DNA of 64,000 nt, taken from the NCBI GenBank assembly GCA_040388785.1, contig JAZKBD010000001.1:30497-94496 (forward strand), given 5' to 3'. This DNA is from 66-474 sp040388785. GTDB taxonomy: Bacteria; Pseudomonadota; Gammaproteobacteria; Xanthomonadales; Rhodanobacteraceae. Position 1 is the first letter of the stretch. Every line of letters begins with the position of its first letter. Shown in pieces: positions 7,463 through 16,559 of the stretch. A model generated the notes under the pieces. The model was not told where the DNA came from, did not search any database, and worked only from the letters and a program-made list of their open reading frames with translations. Made by a program: the position numbers and the translations under genes.

Positions 7463-8386
7463 ATGAACGACATCGCACTGTCTGCCGCCGGCGCGACGCC
7501 GCAACGCCGCTGGCTGATCCCGCTGGCGCTGCTGGCGGTGTACGTGATCTGGGGCTCGACCTACCTCGGCATCCGCATCGGGCTGACCGGATTCCCGCCG
7601 TTTGCGATGGCTGCACTGCGATTCCTCGCGGCCGGCATCGCGATGTACGCGTGGTTGCGCCTGCGCGGCGTCAAGCCGCCGACGCGCCGGCAATGGCGCA
7701 ACGCGGCGGTCACGGGCGTGCTGCTGTTGCTGTTCGGCAACGGCCTGGTGTGTTTCGCCGAACAAAGCGTGACGTCGGGCATCGCCGCGGTCGCCATCGC
7801 CAGCGAACCATTGTTCGTGGCGCTGGTGCTGTTTGCCTACCGCGAACACCCGAGCCGCAGCGAGATCATCGGACTGGTCGTCGGATTCGTGGGCGTGATC
7901 GTGTTGAACAGCGGCGGCGCGATGCGCGCGGTGCCGTTGGCGGCTGCGGCGCTGATCTTCGCGACCGCGGCGTGGGCGTTCGGCTCGATCTGGAGCCGCC
8001 ACCAGGACATGCCGGACGGCCCGATGAACGTGGCCGCGCAGATGCTGTGTGCGGCGCCCGCGCTGGCGCTGGCCGCGTGGCTCACCGGCGAGCGCTGGCC
8101 CGCGCATCCATCGATGACGTCGATCATCGCCGTCGCGTACCTCGCCGTGTTCGGATCGATCATCGCGTTTTCCGCCTACCTGTTCCTGGTCAAGCACGCG
8201 CGTCCGGCGCTGACCGCGAGCTACGCCTACGTGAATCCGCCGGTGGCCGTGTTGCTGGGCGCGCTGGTTGCGGGCGAACACGTGGGCAGCGCCGAGATTG
8301 GCGGCATGGTCGTGATCCTCGTCGGCGTCGCGATCATCACGCTGGCGCACGGACGCGGCAGGCGGCGTACAGCCGCTGCGGAGTAA
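7463..8386 (+). CDS. EamA/DMT-superfamily transporter (YedA-like)
   Basis: A 307-residue inner-membrane protein with about ten transmembrane helices arranged as two EamA repeats. The first repeat begins near YVIWGSTYLGIRIGL, the second near AALIFATAAWAFGSIWSRH. The conserved Pro/Gly pattern in VNPPVAVLLGALVAGEHVG near the end of the second repeat is typical of the YedA/RhaT branch of drug/metabolite exporters. It is a single gene divergent from the ABC operon and 37 bp before lpxO. The substrate cannot be read from the sequence; family members export amino acids, nucleobases or drugs. Confidence 0.88.
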   Translation: MNDIALSAAGATPQRRWLIPLALLAVYVIWGSTYLGIRIGLTGFPPFAMAALRFLAAGIAMYAWLRLRGVKPPTRRQWRNAAVTGVLLLLFGNGLVCFAEQSVTSGIAAVAIASEPLFVALVLFAYREHPSRSEIIGLVVGFVGVIVLNSGGAMRAVPLAAAALIFATAAWAFGSIWSRHQDMPDGPMNVAAQMLCAAPALALAAWLTGERWPAHPSMTSIIAVAYLAVFGSIIAFSAYLFLVKHARPALTASYAYVNPPVAVLLGALVAGEHVGSAEIGGMVVILVGVAIITLAHGRGRRRTAAAE

Positions 8387-8423
8387 AATGCGCGGCCATT
8401 GAATGGCCTTGCCCGTTGCCGTC

Positions 8424-9341
8424 ATGACCAAGTGGATCGTCCTTGCCGTTCTCGTCGTGTGTGCGCTGTACGTGCACTTTCGCGGCCGGGTGCGGCACAA
8501 GTTCCTGCGCCAGATCACCGACCACTCGACGTTCATGGCGCCGATCAACGTGTTGATGTACGCGTTCTCGCGCGTGCCGCGCACACCGTACCTGCAAATC
8601 GCCGATTTTCCGGAACTAGAAAACCTGCGCAGCAACTGGCAGGTCATCCGCGATGAAGCCATCGCGCTGGCGAAGGCCAGCCACATCAAGGCGTCCGACC
8701 AGCACAACGACGCCGGCTTCCATTCCTTCTTCCGCACCGGCTGGAAGCGGTTTTACCTCAAGTGGTACGACGACGCGCCGCATCCGTCGGCACAGCAACT
8801 GTGCCCGCGCACGGTCGAGATCCTGAAAGGCTCGCCGAACATCAAGGCCGCCGCATTCACCCAGTTGCCGCCGGGCAGCAACCTTGGCAAGCATCGCGAT
8901 CCGTTCGCGGGTTCGCTGCGCTACCACCTGGGACTAATCACGCCCAACGACGATCGTTGCTGGATCAAGGTGGACGGCAAACCGTACAGTTGGCGCGACG
9001 GCGAAGGCGTGGTGTTCGACGAGACCTACATCCACTGGGCCGCCAACGAAACCGACCAGGACCGCATCATCCTGTTCTGCGACCTCGAGCGTCCGATGAA
9101 GTATCGCTGGGCCACCGCGCTCAACCACGCCGTTGCGCGCACCCTGCTCGCCGCAGGTTCCTCGCCCAACCAGGAAGGCGACCGCACCGGCGGCGTCAAC
9201 AAGATATTCAAGTACGCCTACGCGATCCGGCACGTCGGCAAGAAACTGAAGAAGCGCAACCGCAAGCTGTACTACGCCGCCAAGTGGACGATCTTCGCCG
9301 CGATCCTCGCCGCGATCTTCGTGCCGTGGCGGATGTTGTGA
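8424..9341 (+). CDS. lpxO: LpxO-type lipid A / aspartyl-beta-hydroxylase
   Basis: A 305-residue Fe(II)/2-oxoglutarate dioxygenase of the AspH/LpxO family. An N-terminal membrane anchor (KWIVLAVLVVCALYVHF) and a C-terminal hydrophobic segment (WTIFAAILAAIFVPW) flank the catalytic domain. The metal/2-OG motif is visible as GKHRDPFAGSLRYHLGL with a second histidine in DETYIHWAANET. Relatives hydroxylate the 3'-secondary acyl chain of lipid A. The ATG at 8424 (MTKWIVLAV) is preferred over an in-frame ATG at 8403 because it matches the start usual for the family; neither has a good ribosome site. It is convergent with the GGDEF-EAL gene. Confidence 0.85.
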   Translation: MTKWIVLAVLVVCALYVHFRGRVRHKFLRQITDHSTFMAPINVLMYAFSRVPRTPYLQIADFPELENLRSNWQVIRDEAIALAKASHIKASDQHNDAGFHSFFRTGWKRFYLKWYDDAPHPSAQQLCPRTVEILKGSPNIKAAAFTQLPPGSNLGKHRDPFAGSLRYHLGLITPNDDRCWIKVDGKPYSWRDGEGVVFDETYIHWAANETDQDRIILFCDLERPMKYRWATALNHAVARTLLAAGSSPNQEGDRTGGVNKIFKYAYAIRHVGKKLKKRNRKLYYAAKWTIFAAILAAIFVPWRML

Positions 9342-9344
9342 CGC

Positions 9345-9393
9345 GCCCGCTCGGGAACGTCCGAACGCGTAACGAAGTGCATCCCGAGCGGGC
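9345..9393. terminator. inverted repeat between convergent genes
   Basis: Twelve-base arms GCCCGCTCGGGA (9345-9356) and TCCCGAGCGGGC (9382-9393) lie just after the lpxO stop and before the end of the convergent gene. The loop is 25 nt and there is no T-run, so a terminator role is only plausible. Confidence 0.4.
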
Positions 9394-9417
9394 AAAGCCG
9401 CCCGGAGGCAGATTTCG

Positions 9418-12300
9418 TCATGCTGCAAAAACGGGTGCGGCGCCTCCGATCCACGTATCCACGGGCTGCGCCTTCGAGTACAGAAATCCCTGGACATGCT
9501 GGCAACCAAGCTCGCGCAGCAGATCGCGCTGAGCCGTCGTTTCGACGCCTTCGGCGATCACCTGCATCGAAAGTGCGTCGGCCATTGCCAAGATGGCACG
9601 AATAACGGCCACGCCGCTGCCTTGATCTTCTTTGGTGAGATCGGCGACGAATGAGCGATCGATCTTGAGCATTTGCAACGGGTACTGATGCAGATAGGAC
9701 AGTGACGAATATCCGGTTCCAAAATCATCCAGCGAAACGCCTATGCCGGCCTGACGGAAAATATGCAGCACCCGCTTGACCGTGGGCGTATCTTCCAACA
9801 GCGCGCGCTCGGTGACCTCGACGCGGAAGCGCGACGCTGGCACCGCATATTCGGCAAGCAGCCCGAGCAGCCTTTGATCAAGCTTGGGGTCGCGGAAGTG
9901 ACGTGCCGAAAGGTTGACACTCACGAAGGCATCACCGCTTCCGGCCAGCGCGTTGGCATCGCGACATGCCTGGGTGAAGATCTGCCAGTCCATGGCTTCA
10001 GACATTCCGGTGTCCTCGGCGACGCTGAGAAATTCGCCCGGCAGTACTATGCCGCGCCGCGGGTGGCGCCAACGCATCAGCGCTTCATAACCGATGACGT
10101 TGCCGACGTCGAGGTTCACGATCGGTTGGTAATACGGCACGAACTCGCTGCGTGTCAGGCCGCGGCGCAGGTCGTTTTCGACCTCCAACAGCGATACCGC
10201 TTCCCTGCGCAGGTCGTCGTCAAACACCACACACCGGTGACGTCCTTCGGCCTTGGCACGGTACATGGCCGAGTCGGCGTCGCGCAGCAACTCGTCCGGG
10301 CTCTGGTAGTGCGGCGCGGCCAATGCGATGCCGACAGAGGTGGAGGTAAACATTTCCTTGGAAGCGAGCCAGAATGGCGCGTTGAGAGCATGAATGATGC
10401 GCCCGGCGATGTTGCTGGCCATATCCACATCCGCAACACCGTCCAACAGTACACAGAACTCGTCACCACCCATGCGCGCAACCATGTCGTTGGGCTTCAG
10501 GCAAGCGCGAATGCGCTTGCCGACCTCGAACAACAGGTCGTCGCCCAACAAGTGACCGACTGAGTCGTTGATCACCTTGAAGCGGTCGAGATCCATGAAC
10601 AGCACCGCGAAACCCTTGGCTGGATCAGCGCGATAATACGCGAGTGCGTGCGCCAGCCTCTGCGTCAGCTGAGTGCGATTGGGCAGGCCCGTCAGCGGGT
10701 CGTGCAGGGTTTCGTGCTTCAGGCGCGCCTCGACGCGCTCGCGCTCGGCAATTTCCGCACGCAAGTCACGATTGGCCAATCCAAGTGCACCGGTGCGTTC
10801 GTCCACACGGCGTTCAAGGTCGGCGTAGGCGTGGCGCAGGGATTCGGCGACACGTATCCGCTCCAGCGCGTTGGCGATGTGGTAGGACACAAATGTCAGC
10901 AGTTCTTGGTCGCGCAGCGTATAGCGCCGTTCCGGCGAATAGCTCTGCACGACCAATACTCCGACCGTGCGCTCCGAACACACCAGCGGCACGCCAAGCC
11001 AGCACTCCGAATCCGGTCCGTGTGGCGCCACTTCGCCTGCGGTGCGCAGCCTGGAAACCTCGGCGGAATCCGCGAGTAATGCCTTGCCGCAACGCACTAC
11101 GTACTCTGTCAGACCGTTGGCGAGTTTGCGCGGCTCATGCTTGTCGTCGCGTTCATCCACCAGGTAGGGAAAGGTCAGTTCGGTACCATCCTCGGATGAC
11201 AGCGCAATATAGAAATTGCGTGCGTACAGCAGATCACCTACCACGCTATGTACGGTGGCATAGAAGGTTTCGATGCTGTCAGTGGTACTGGCGAGTTCAG
11301 CGATGCGAAACAGTGCCGCCTGCAATCGTTCGCCGCGCTGACGCTCAAATACCTGCTGTTGCAATTCCGCGGTGCGCTCATTGACGCGATGTTCCAACTC
11401 GGCGTGTGCCAAGCGCCGCTCCAGCGCGGTCTGGATGTGCTGGGCCACATAGATCAGGAGGGTCTTGTCCTGCTCGGAGAAGTGGTGCACATCGTCATAA
11501 CTCTGAACAACTACGCAACCGACCACGTCGGTTCCCCGAAGCAACGGCACCCCCAGCCAGTCCTTGCACACGGCGCCGACCATGTGGAACGGACCAGTGA
11601 CGCAGCGGCTCATCAACTCCGGTGGACCCATCAACGGCTTGCCGTCATGGAGCACGTACCAGGTTGGGCCGTGCAGGATTTCCGCCATCGACATGTCGCT
11701 GTGCGGGTCAGGAATGTTCGGGTCGGCAACATCGGCGTAGTACGCAAAGCGCACGCTATCGCGTGCAGCGTCATACAGGGCGATGTAAAAGTTCTCTGCA
11801 TACATCAGGGAACTGACGATGCCGTGAAGCGCTTGGGACATCGTGGTCAGGTCGTCGTCTGCCGAATTGGCCTGATCAGCGATGGCATACAGCGCGCGCT
11901 GTAAGCGTTCGGACCGCCCGAGATGTTCGACGGATTCCGCCAGCGCCATTTGTTTGCCGAGCGCCTCGATCCGTGCTTCGATCAAATTGGCTGCCGGCCT
12001 TAGCAGCGCGATCCTGGCATGGTTGTCCGGCGCGGTAACAAGGAGAATCTCCCGCCTGGAAAGCGGGATCTGCAATTGTTGCCCGAAGGCACCGGCGGTG
12101 ACCGGTGTCCCGACGCCCCTGGCGCAGCGCCGGACCTCGGATTCCGGCACCAGAATGCCCAGGAGCTCGCGGGCGGCTCTCACCACGGCATCAAGATCGG
12201 CGGCTGCCAACAACTTGCCGTTGGCTCGCAACAAGGCAATCGCGTCGAGTGGCCGGCCAGTGGTGATGGGTGTCGCTGCTGAATGGATATTGCCGGCCAT
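9418..12300 (-). CDS. tandem-GAF GGDEF-EAL cyclic-di-GMP protein
   Basis: A 960-residue cytoplasmic sensor. Two GAF domains lie at about 130-295 and 325-485, joined by heptad-rich helices. A GGDEF domain follows (about 530-695; motif GGDEF at 611-615 intact, with HDPLTGLPNR at its start). The EAL domain is about 710-950 (EAL at 739-741, DDFGTGYSSLSYL, LKIDRSF, AEGVET). Catalytic residues of both output domains look complete, so synthesis and hydrolysis of cyclic-di-GMP are both possible. The inhibitory site reads KPND rather than RxxD. The ATG at 12300 is chosen because AGGGG precedes it by eight bases; the frame stays open further upstream without a good start. It may feed into pilus or biofilm control. 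Confidence 0.93.
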   Translation of the reverse strand: MAGNIHSAATPITTGRPLDAIALLRANGKLLAAADLDAVVRAARELLGILVPESEVRRCARGVGTPVTAGAFGQQLQIPLSRREILLVTAPDNHARIALLRPAANLIEARIEALGKQMALAESVEHLGRSERLQRALYAIADQANSADDDLTTMSQALHGIVSSLMYAENFYIALYDAARDSVRFAYYADVADPNIPDPHSDMSMAEILHGPTWYVLHDGKPLMGPPELMSRCVTGPFHMVGAVCKDWLGVPLLRGTDVVGCVVVQSYDDVHHFSEQDKTLLIYVAQHIQTALERRLAHAELEHRVNERTAELQQQVFERQRGERLQAALFRIAELASTTDSIETFYATVHSVVGDLLYARNFYIALSSEDGTELTFPYLVDERDDKHEPRKLANGLTEYVVRCGKALLADSAEVSRLRTAGEVAPHGPDSECWLGVPLVCSERTVGVLVVQSYSPERRYTLRDQELLTFVSYHIANALERIRVAESLRHAYADLERRVDERTGALGLANRDLRAEIAERERVEARLKHETLHDPLTGLPNRTQLTQRLAHALAYYRADPAKGFAVLFMDLDRFKVINDSVGHLLGDDLLFEVGKRIRACLKPNDMVARMGGDEFCVLLDGVADVDMASNIAGRIIHALNAPFWLASKEMFTSTSVGIALAAPHYQSPDELLRDADSAMYRAKAEGRHRCVVFDDDLRREAVSLLEVENDLRRGLTRSEFVPYYQPIVNLDVGNVIGYEALMRWRHPRRGIVLPGEFLSVAEDTGMSEAMDWQIFTQACRDANALAGSGDAFVSVNLSARHFRDPKLDQRLLGLLAEYAVPASRFRVEVTERALLEDTPTVKRVLHIFRQAGIGVSLDDFGTGYSSLSYLHQYPLQMLKIDRSFVADLTKEDQGSGVAVIRAILAMADALSMQVIAEGVETTAQRDLLRELGCQHVQGFLYSKAQPVDTWIGGAAPVFAA

Positions 12301-12757
12301 TGAAATAGCCCCTGTGTTTACAACAGAGACAAAGCAACAACCGTTCCAAGTAAAGGAACGCATTTCACAAAATGCGCTGGTTTTCCGTAATTTTCGATTG
12401 CGGCTGAACCGCCCGGACGCACCGGCGGCTTTATTCGCAAAATCTCCTCGCCCGGCGCAGCGTACCTCACCGTCCAGCGCCTTGATCCGTTCACGCTCTC
12501 CCGTCATCGGCCTTGACGCAAACAGTGGGCACACTCGGCGCATAGCCGATCTGGCAACCACGAATCCGATCGCGGTCCACTGTAAACGTCAGTGCAAGTC
12601 TTTGTGTCGAGCCCGACAGGCAAACAGCAGGAGCTTCCGCAGCCGCACCCCGGCTTCATCGACACCGATGGGACGAAACAAAAGTTCACGTCTCTGGAGG
12701 AGCATTTCCGGCTCTCGATCACGGTCCGCGTCAGCTGCAAATGAACAAAATGCAACC
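12301..12757. other. intergenic region with palindromes and a short protein-like frame
   Basis: This gap separates the divergent GGDEF-EAL and SCPU-like genes. Two small hairpins sit 25-60 bp upstream of the GGDEF-EAL start: CGTTCC/GGAACG (12342-12347, 12355-12360) and CGCATTT/AAATGCG (12359-12365, 12370-12376). They could bind a regulator. On the plus strand a 50-codon frame (12592-12744, GTG start) ends SITVRVSCK and reads like the C-terminal end of an exported protein. No gene was recognised for it. Confidence 0.4.
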
Positions 12758-13090
12758 ATGTGTCACCGGTATCTTGCAGTACTCGCCTGGGTCCTCTTTG
12801 GGCTCTGTGTTTCCATATCGTGCCGTGCGAAGGAAGCACAAACCTCGTTTGGTATATCGATCACCATCCTGTCGGCGTGCACCACCAATTTTGATGAGAT
12901 AAGACGGGACGTGAACGAACGCTGTAGCTCCCCGCTCCCCTATCGCATCGACACAGTGCGTTTTCAATCTGGCCAATTTGACGAACAGTTGGCGCTCATT
13001 TGCGGCAACAGTGCGCTCCAAGGTCCACCTGTTGCCCAAGCAAAACCGTGCGGCGCCGACTCGATCAGCGTCGTGACAATCGTCTATTAG
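12758..13090 (+). CDS. small exported SCPU (Csu fimbria)-like protein
   Basis: A 110-residue protein with a signal-peptide-like N terminus (about 1-24, YLAVLAWVLFGLCVSISCRA). The mature part resembles a shortened spore-coat-U/Csu pilin domain. FGISITILSACTTN matches the usual first strand with its cysteine, CSSPLPYRI matches the second cysteine strand, and the end CGADSISVVTIVY matches the closing strand typical of the family (DxxxVTVxY). The central region is much shorter than in standard 150-aa domains. No chaperone or usher gene is nearby. The family call rests on pattern only. It could instead be a decayed remnant. Confidence 0.5.
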   Translation: MCHRYLAVLAWVLFGLCVSISCRAKEAQTSFGISITILSACTTNFDEIRRDVNERCSSPLPYRIDTVRFQSGQFDEQLALICGNSALQGPPVAQAKPCGADSISVVTIVY

Positions 13091-13201
13091 TGGACGAGAT
13101 CGGCTCGCCCGTGTCGCACATTGGACGCGAACCCGCAATTGGCGCGGAGCCCAACTGCACTCCGGAATTTCATGGAGGAATCGGCTGGACGTGCGGGACT
13201 T

Positions 13202-14515
13202 TTACAACTCCCGCAGCGCAGTCGTCACCGGCAGCCTTGCCGCGCGTACCGCGGGAAACAGACCGCCGATGAAGCCGATCGCGAGGGCCCACTTGATGCC
13301 GGTCCACAAGAGTTCCGGCGTCACGCGGAACTGGAAGACGACCTGGCTGAAGTTGCCGCCGACGGTGGACGCCGTGTAACCGTTGAACACCAGCCACACG
13401 ATCACGGCGCCGACGATGCCGCCGATCAGCGCCAGCAGCATGGTTTCCAGCAGCACCGACACCACCACCGGCGTGCCGCGGAATCCGATCGCGCGCAGCG
13501 TGGCGATTTCGCGGGCGCGCGTCGCGACCGCCGCATACATGGTATTGAGCGCACCGAAGATCGCGCCGATCGCCATGATCACGCCGATGGTGATGCCGAC
13601 GATGCGGATCACCTTGCTCAGGCCCTCGGATTGCTTGTTGAAATAATCGCGTGTGGTGCTGACGTCCACCTTGACGCGCGGGTCGCCCATCAGCGACGCC
13701 TTGAATTTGTCGAAAGCCTTGGGTGACGTCAATCGCGCCGTCACCGATTCCGCGCTGCTGCCGCGGCGATACGCCGAAGCAACGGATTTGGAATCGCCCC
13801 ACAGCTCCGACCCGTGCGCGTCGTTCGACGCGAACACGCCGACGATGGTCCAGTCCTGGCCCCCGAGGCGCAGCGTCTTGCCCACGTCCAGCCCGGCGAA
13901 CTGGCGCTCGGCGCCCTCGCCGACGACGAGCTCGCGCATGCCGGGCGTGAACTTGCGGCCCTGGATGATCCTGACGTTCGGCCATACCGTCCAGGCCTCG
14001 TCGCCGACGCCGCGGATCGCGACGTTGGAATCGGTTTTCGGATCGCTCTTCTTCGGCACGTTGGCGACCACCACCAGTTCCGCCGACGCGATCGGCTTGC
14101 CCTGCGCGTCGCGCGCGATGCCGGGCGCCTGCTCGATCACGTCGATATCGTCGCGTGTCAACACGGAATTGCTTTCCGCGCCCGAACCGCCGCGCAACAC
14201 GATCGCGGTGTCGTTGCTGCCGGTTTGCTGCAGCGTGGCGGTCAAACCGTCGCCCATCGCCAGCAACGCCACCAGCACGCCGACCACGCCGGCGATGCCG
14301 ACCACGATCACCGCGGTGGAACCGAGCCGCTGGGTGAGCGTGCTCATTCCGACGCGCGTGACCGACAAGGTGCGCCGCCCGGTGCGCGCGGCCAGCAACC
14401 ACAGCGCCAGCAGGATCGCCAAGCCCAACACGACGAACCACGGCAGCGCCGTCCACACCACCAGCCACACGATCACGATCGCCGCGAGGCCAAGACCGAA
14501 CAAGAACTTTTTCAT
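13202..14515 (-). CDS. ABC transporter permease, second MacAB-like system
   Basis: A 437-residue permease. Two N-terminal hydrophobic stretches (about 4-20 and 23-40) are followed by a third helix (STAVIVVGIAGVVGVLVALLAMG), the MacB periplasmic core, and three C-terminal helices with the FtsX motif ATRAREIATLRAIGFRG. It ends AARLPVTTALREL. The ATG at 14515 is preferred because GAGGAG precedes it by six bases; an in-frame ATG lies 30 bp upstream inside the previous gene. It is the last gene of a four-gene minus-strand operon with its partner permease, ATPase and adaptor. Confidence 0.9.
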   Translation of the reverse strand: MKKFLFGLGLAAIVIVWLVVWTALPWFVVLGLAILLALWLLAARTGRRTLSVTRVGMSTLTQRLGSTAVIVVGIAGVVGVLVALLAMGDGLTATLQQTGSNDTAIVLRGGSGAESNSVLTRDDIDVIEQAPGIARDAQGKPIASAELVVVANVPKKSDPKTDSNVAIRGVGDEAWTVWPNVRIIQGRKFTPGMRELVVGEGAERQFAGLDVGKTLRLGGQDWTIVGVFASNDAHGSELWGDSKSVASAYRRGSSAESVTARLTSPKAFDKFKASLMGDPRVKVDVSTTRDYFNKQSEGLSKVIRIVGITIGVIMAIGAIFGALNTMYAAVATRAREIATLRAIGFRGTPVVVSVLLETMLLALIGGIVGAVIVWLVFNGYTASTVGGNFSQVVFQFRVTPELLWTGIKWALAIGFIGGLFPAVRAARLPVTTALREL

Positions 14516-14525
14516 GTCACGCTCC

Positions 14526-15689
14526 TCAACGTCCGGCCAGGGCATCGACGATCTTCAGGCGCATCCCGCGCAACGCGGGCAACACGCCGACCATGATGCC
14601 GATCACGATCATCAACACCGCGCCTTCGACCCAGATCAGCCAACCGATCGGCGGCAACTGGATCATCCCGCCGCTGCCTTTGGCGAGCGCGGGCGCCAGC
14701 ACGCTGGCTATGCCCAAGCCGATCACGCCGCCGATCAACAGCAGCAGGATCGCTTCGGCCAGCACCCGCGCGAGCACGCTGCGGTTGGAGAATCCGATCG
14801 TCTTCAGCACCGCCAGTTCCGGGATGCGCTCGCGCACCGCCTGCGCCATGGTGTTGCCGGTCAAGAGGATCAGCGTGAAGAACACCGCCGCCATGATCGC
14901 CTCGACGATCAGGCCGATGTTGCCGATCTGCTTGGCGAAGGATGCGTTGAACGCATTGGCGGTCTGGGTCTTGGTTTCGTGGTCGGAATTGGCCGACAGC
15001 GCGTCGATCGCCTGCGCCACCCTGTCGGCGTCCTTCGCATCCTTCAGCTTGACGACGTACCAGCCCACCGAGTGCTGGCCGTACATGTTGCCCTCATCGA
15101 AATATTTCCAGTGCAGGAAGAACATCTGGTCGCCGCCATTGGGCGCGTCTTTCGCCGTCTTGTAGATGCCCACGATCGTGAACGGCCAGGTCTTGTCGCC
15201 GTTCTTGCGCGGAAAGATCGTGGACTGCAACGGAATCTGCTGGCCGACCTTCCAGTGGTAGCGCGCGGCGAGCGCCTCGCCCACCAGCGCGCCGTCCTGC
15301 GTATTCGCGAACGCCTTGCGCTGCTCCGGCGTCAACACGATGTCCGGATTCGTGGCCAGGTAATCCTCGTCGACCGCGAAGCTGAAGACGAAGTTCTTCG
15401 GGTCCTGGTACACGCCGCCGAACCAGTTCTCGTGACCCACGCCTTCCACGCCCGGAATGGCCGCGATGCGCGTCTTCAGGCTTTCCGGCAGGCCGGTCAT
15501 GATCGAGAACCGCGAGGCGACGACCAGCCGCTCATTGCCCGCGAGGCTGTCGCTGCCACTGGTGAATGCCACGCGGACCGCGTTGAGCAGGCCGAACAGC
15601 AGGAACGCCGCGATGATCGAGATCAGCGTGAAGATCGTCCGCGTCTTGCGCCGGAACAGTGCGCTCCATACCAGGTTGAAATATTTCAT
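14526..15689 (-). CDS. ABC transporter permease, second MacAB-like system
   Basis: A 387-residue FtsX-type permease. It starts MKYFNLVWSALFRRKTRT, a cytoplasmic amphipathic start typical of the family, followed by one helix (IFTLISIIAAFLLFGLLNAV). It has a periplasmic domain of about 210 residues and three C-terminal helices with VRERIPELAVLKTIGFSNR, ending LRGMRLKIVDALAGR. It is 14 bp downstream of the ATPase gene and 10 bp upstream of the second permease. The two permeases are only distantly related to each other, suggesting a heterodimer. Confidence 0.9.
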   Translation of the reverse strand: MKYFNLVWSALFRRKTRTIFTLISIIAAFLLFGLLNAVRVAFTSGSDSLAGNERLVVASRFSIMTGLPESLKTRIAAIPGVEGVGHENWFGGVYQDPKNFVFSFAVDEDYLATNPDIVLTPEQRKAFANTQDGALVGEALAARYHWKVGQQIPLQSTIFPRKNGDKTWPFTIVGIYKTAKDAPNGGDQMFFLHWKYFDEGNMYGQHSVGWYVVKLKDAKDADRVAQAIDALSANSDHETKTQTANAFNASFAKQIGNIGLIVEAIMAAVFFTLILLTGNTMAQAVRERIPELAVLKTIGFSNRSVLARVLAEAILLLLIGGVIGLGIASVLAPALAKGSGGMIQLPPIGWLIWVEGAVLMIVIGIMVGVLPALRGMRLKIVDALAGR

Positions 15690-15703
15690 GACATGGCTCC
15701 CGC

Positions 15704-16444
<741 letters not shown>

Positions 16445-16462
16445 CGTCGTCTCCTCGCTACT

Positions 16463-16540
16463 CGTCATTCCCGCGAAGGCGGGAATCCAGTGTCTTTGCC
16501 GTTCAAGTCGCTGGATCTCCGCTCTCGCGGGGATGCCGAC
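16463..16540. repeat. ATTCCCGCGAAGGCGGGAAT-type palindromic repeat
   Basis: The stretch from 16463 to 16490 contains the palindrome ATTCCCGCGAAGGCGGGAAT followed by CCAG. From 16511 to 16540 a degenerate complement (CTGGATCTCCGC and GCGGGGATGCCGAC) completes a large imperfect inverted repeat with a 20-bp centre. Elements beginning CGTCATTCCCGCG are widespread dispersed intergenic repeats in proteobacteria. It lies between the adaptor and ATPase genes. Confidence 0.7.
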
Positions 16541-16559
16541 CTGAAAGCTCGCGGCGAAA

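Noticed and set aside
12301..12561. N-terminal extension of the GGDEF-EAL protein by 87 codons
   Set aside because: The extra residues are not domain-like, and the ATG at 12300 has a proper AGGGG site; the extension would consume the promoter region.
16445..16468. Earlier ATG start for the second ABC ATPase
   Set aside because: It falls in the palindromic repeat and has no ribosome site, while the ATG at 16444 has GAGGAG.
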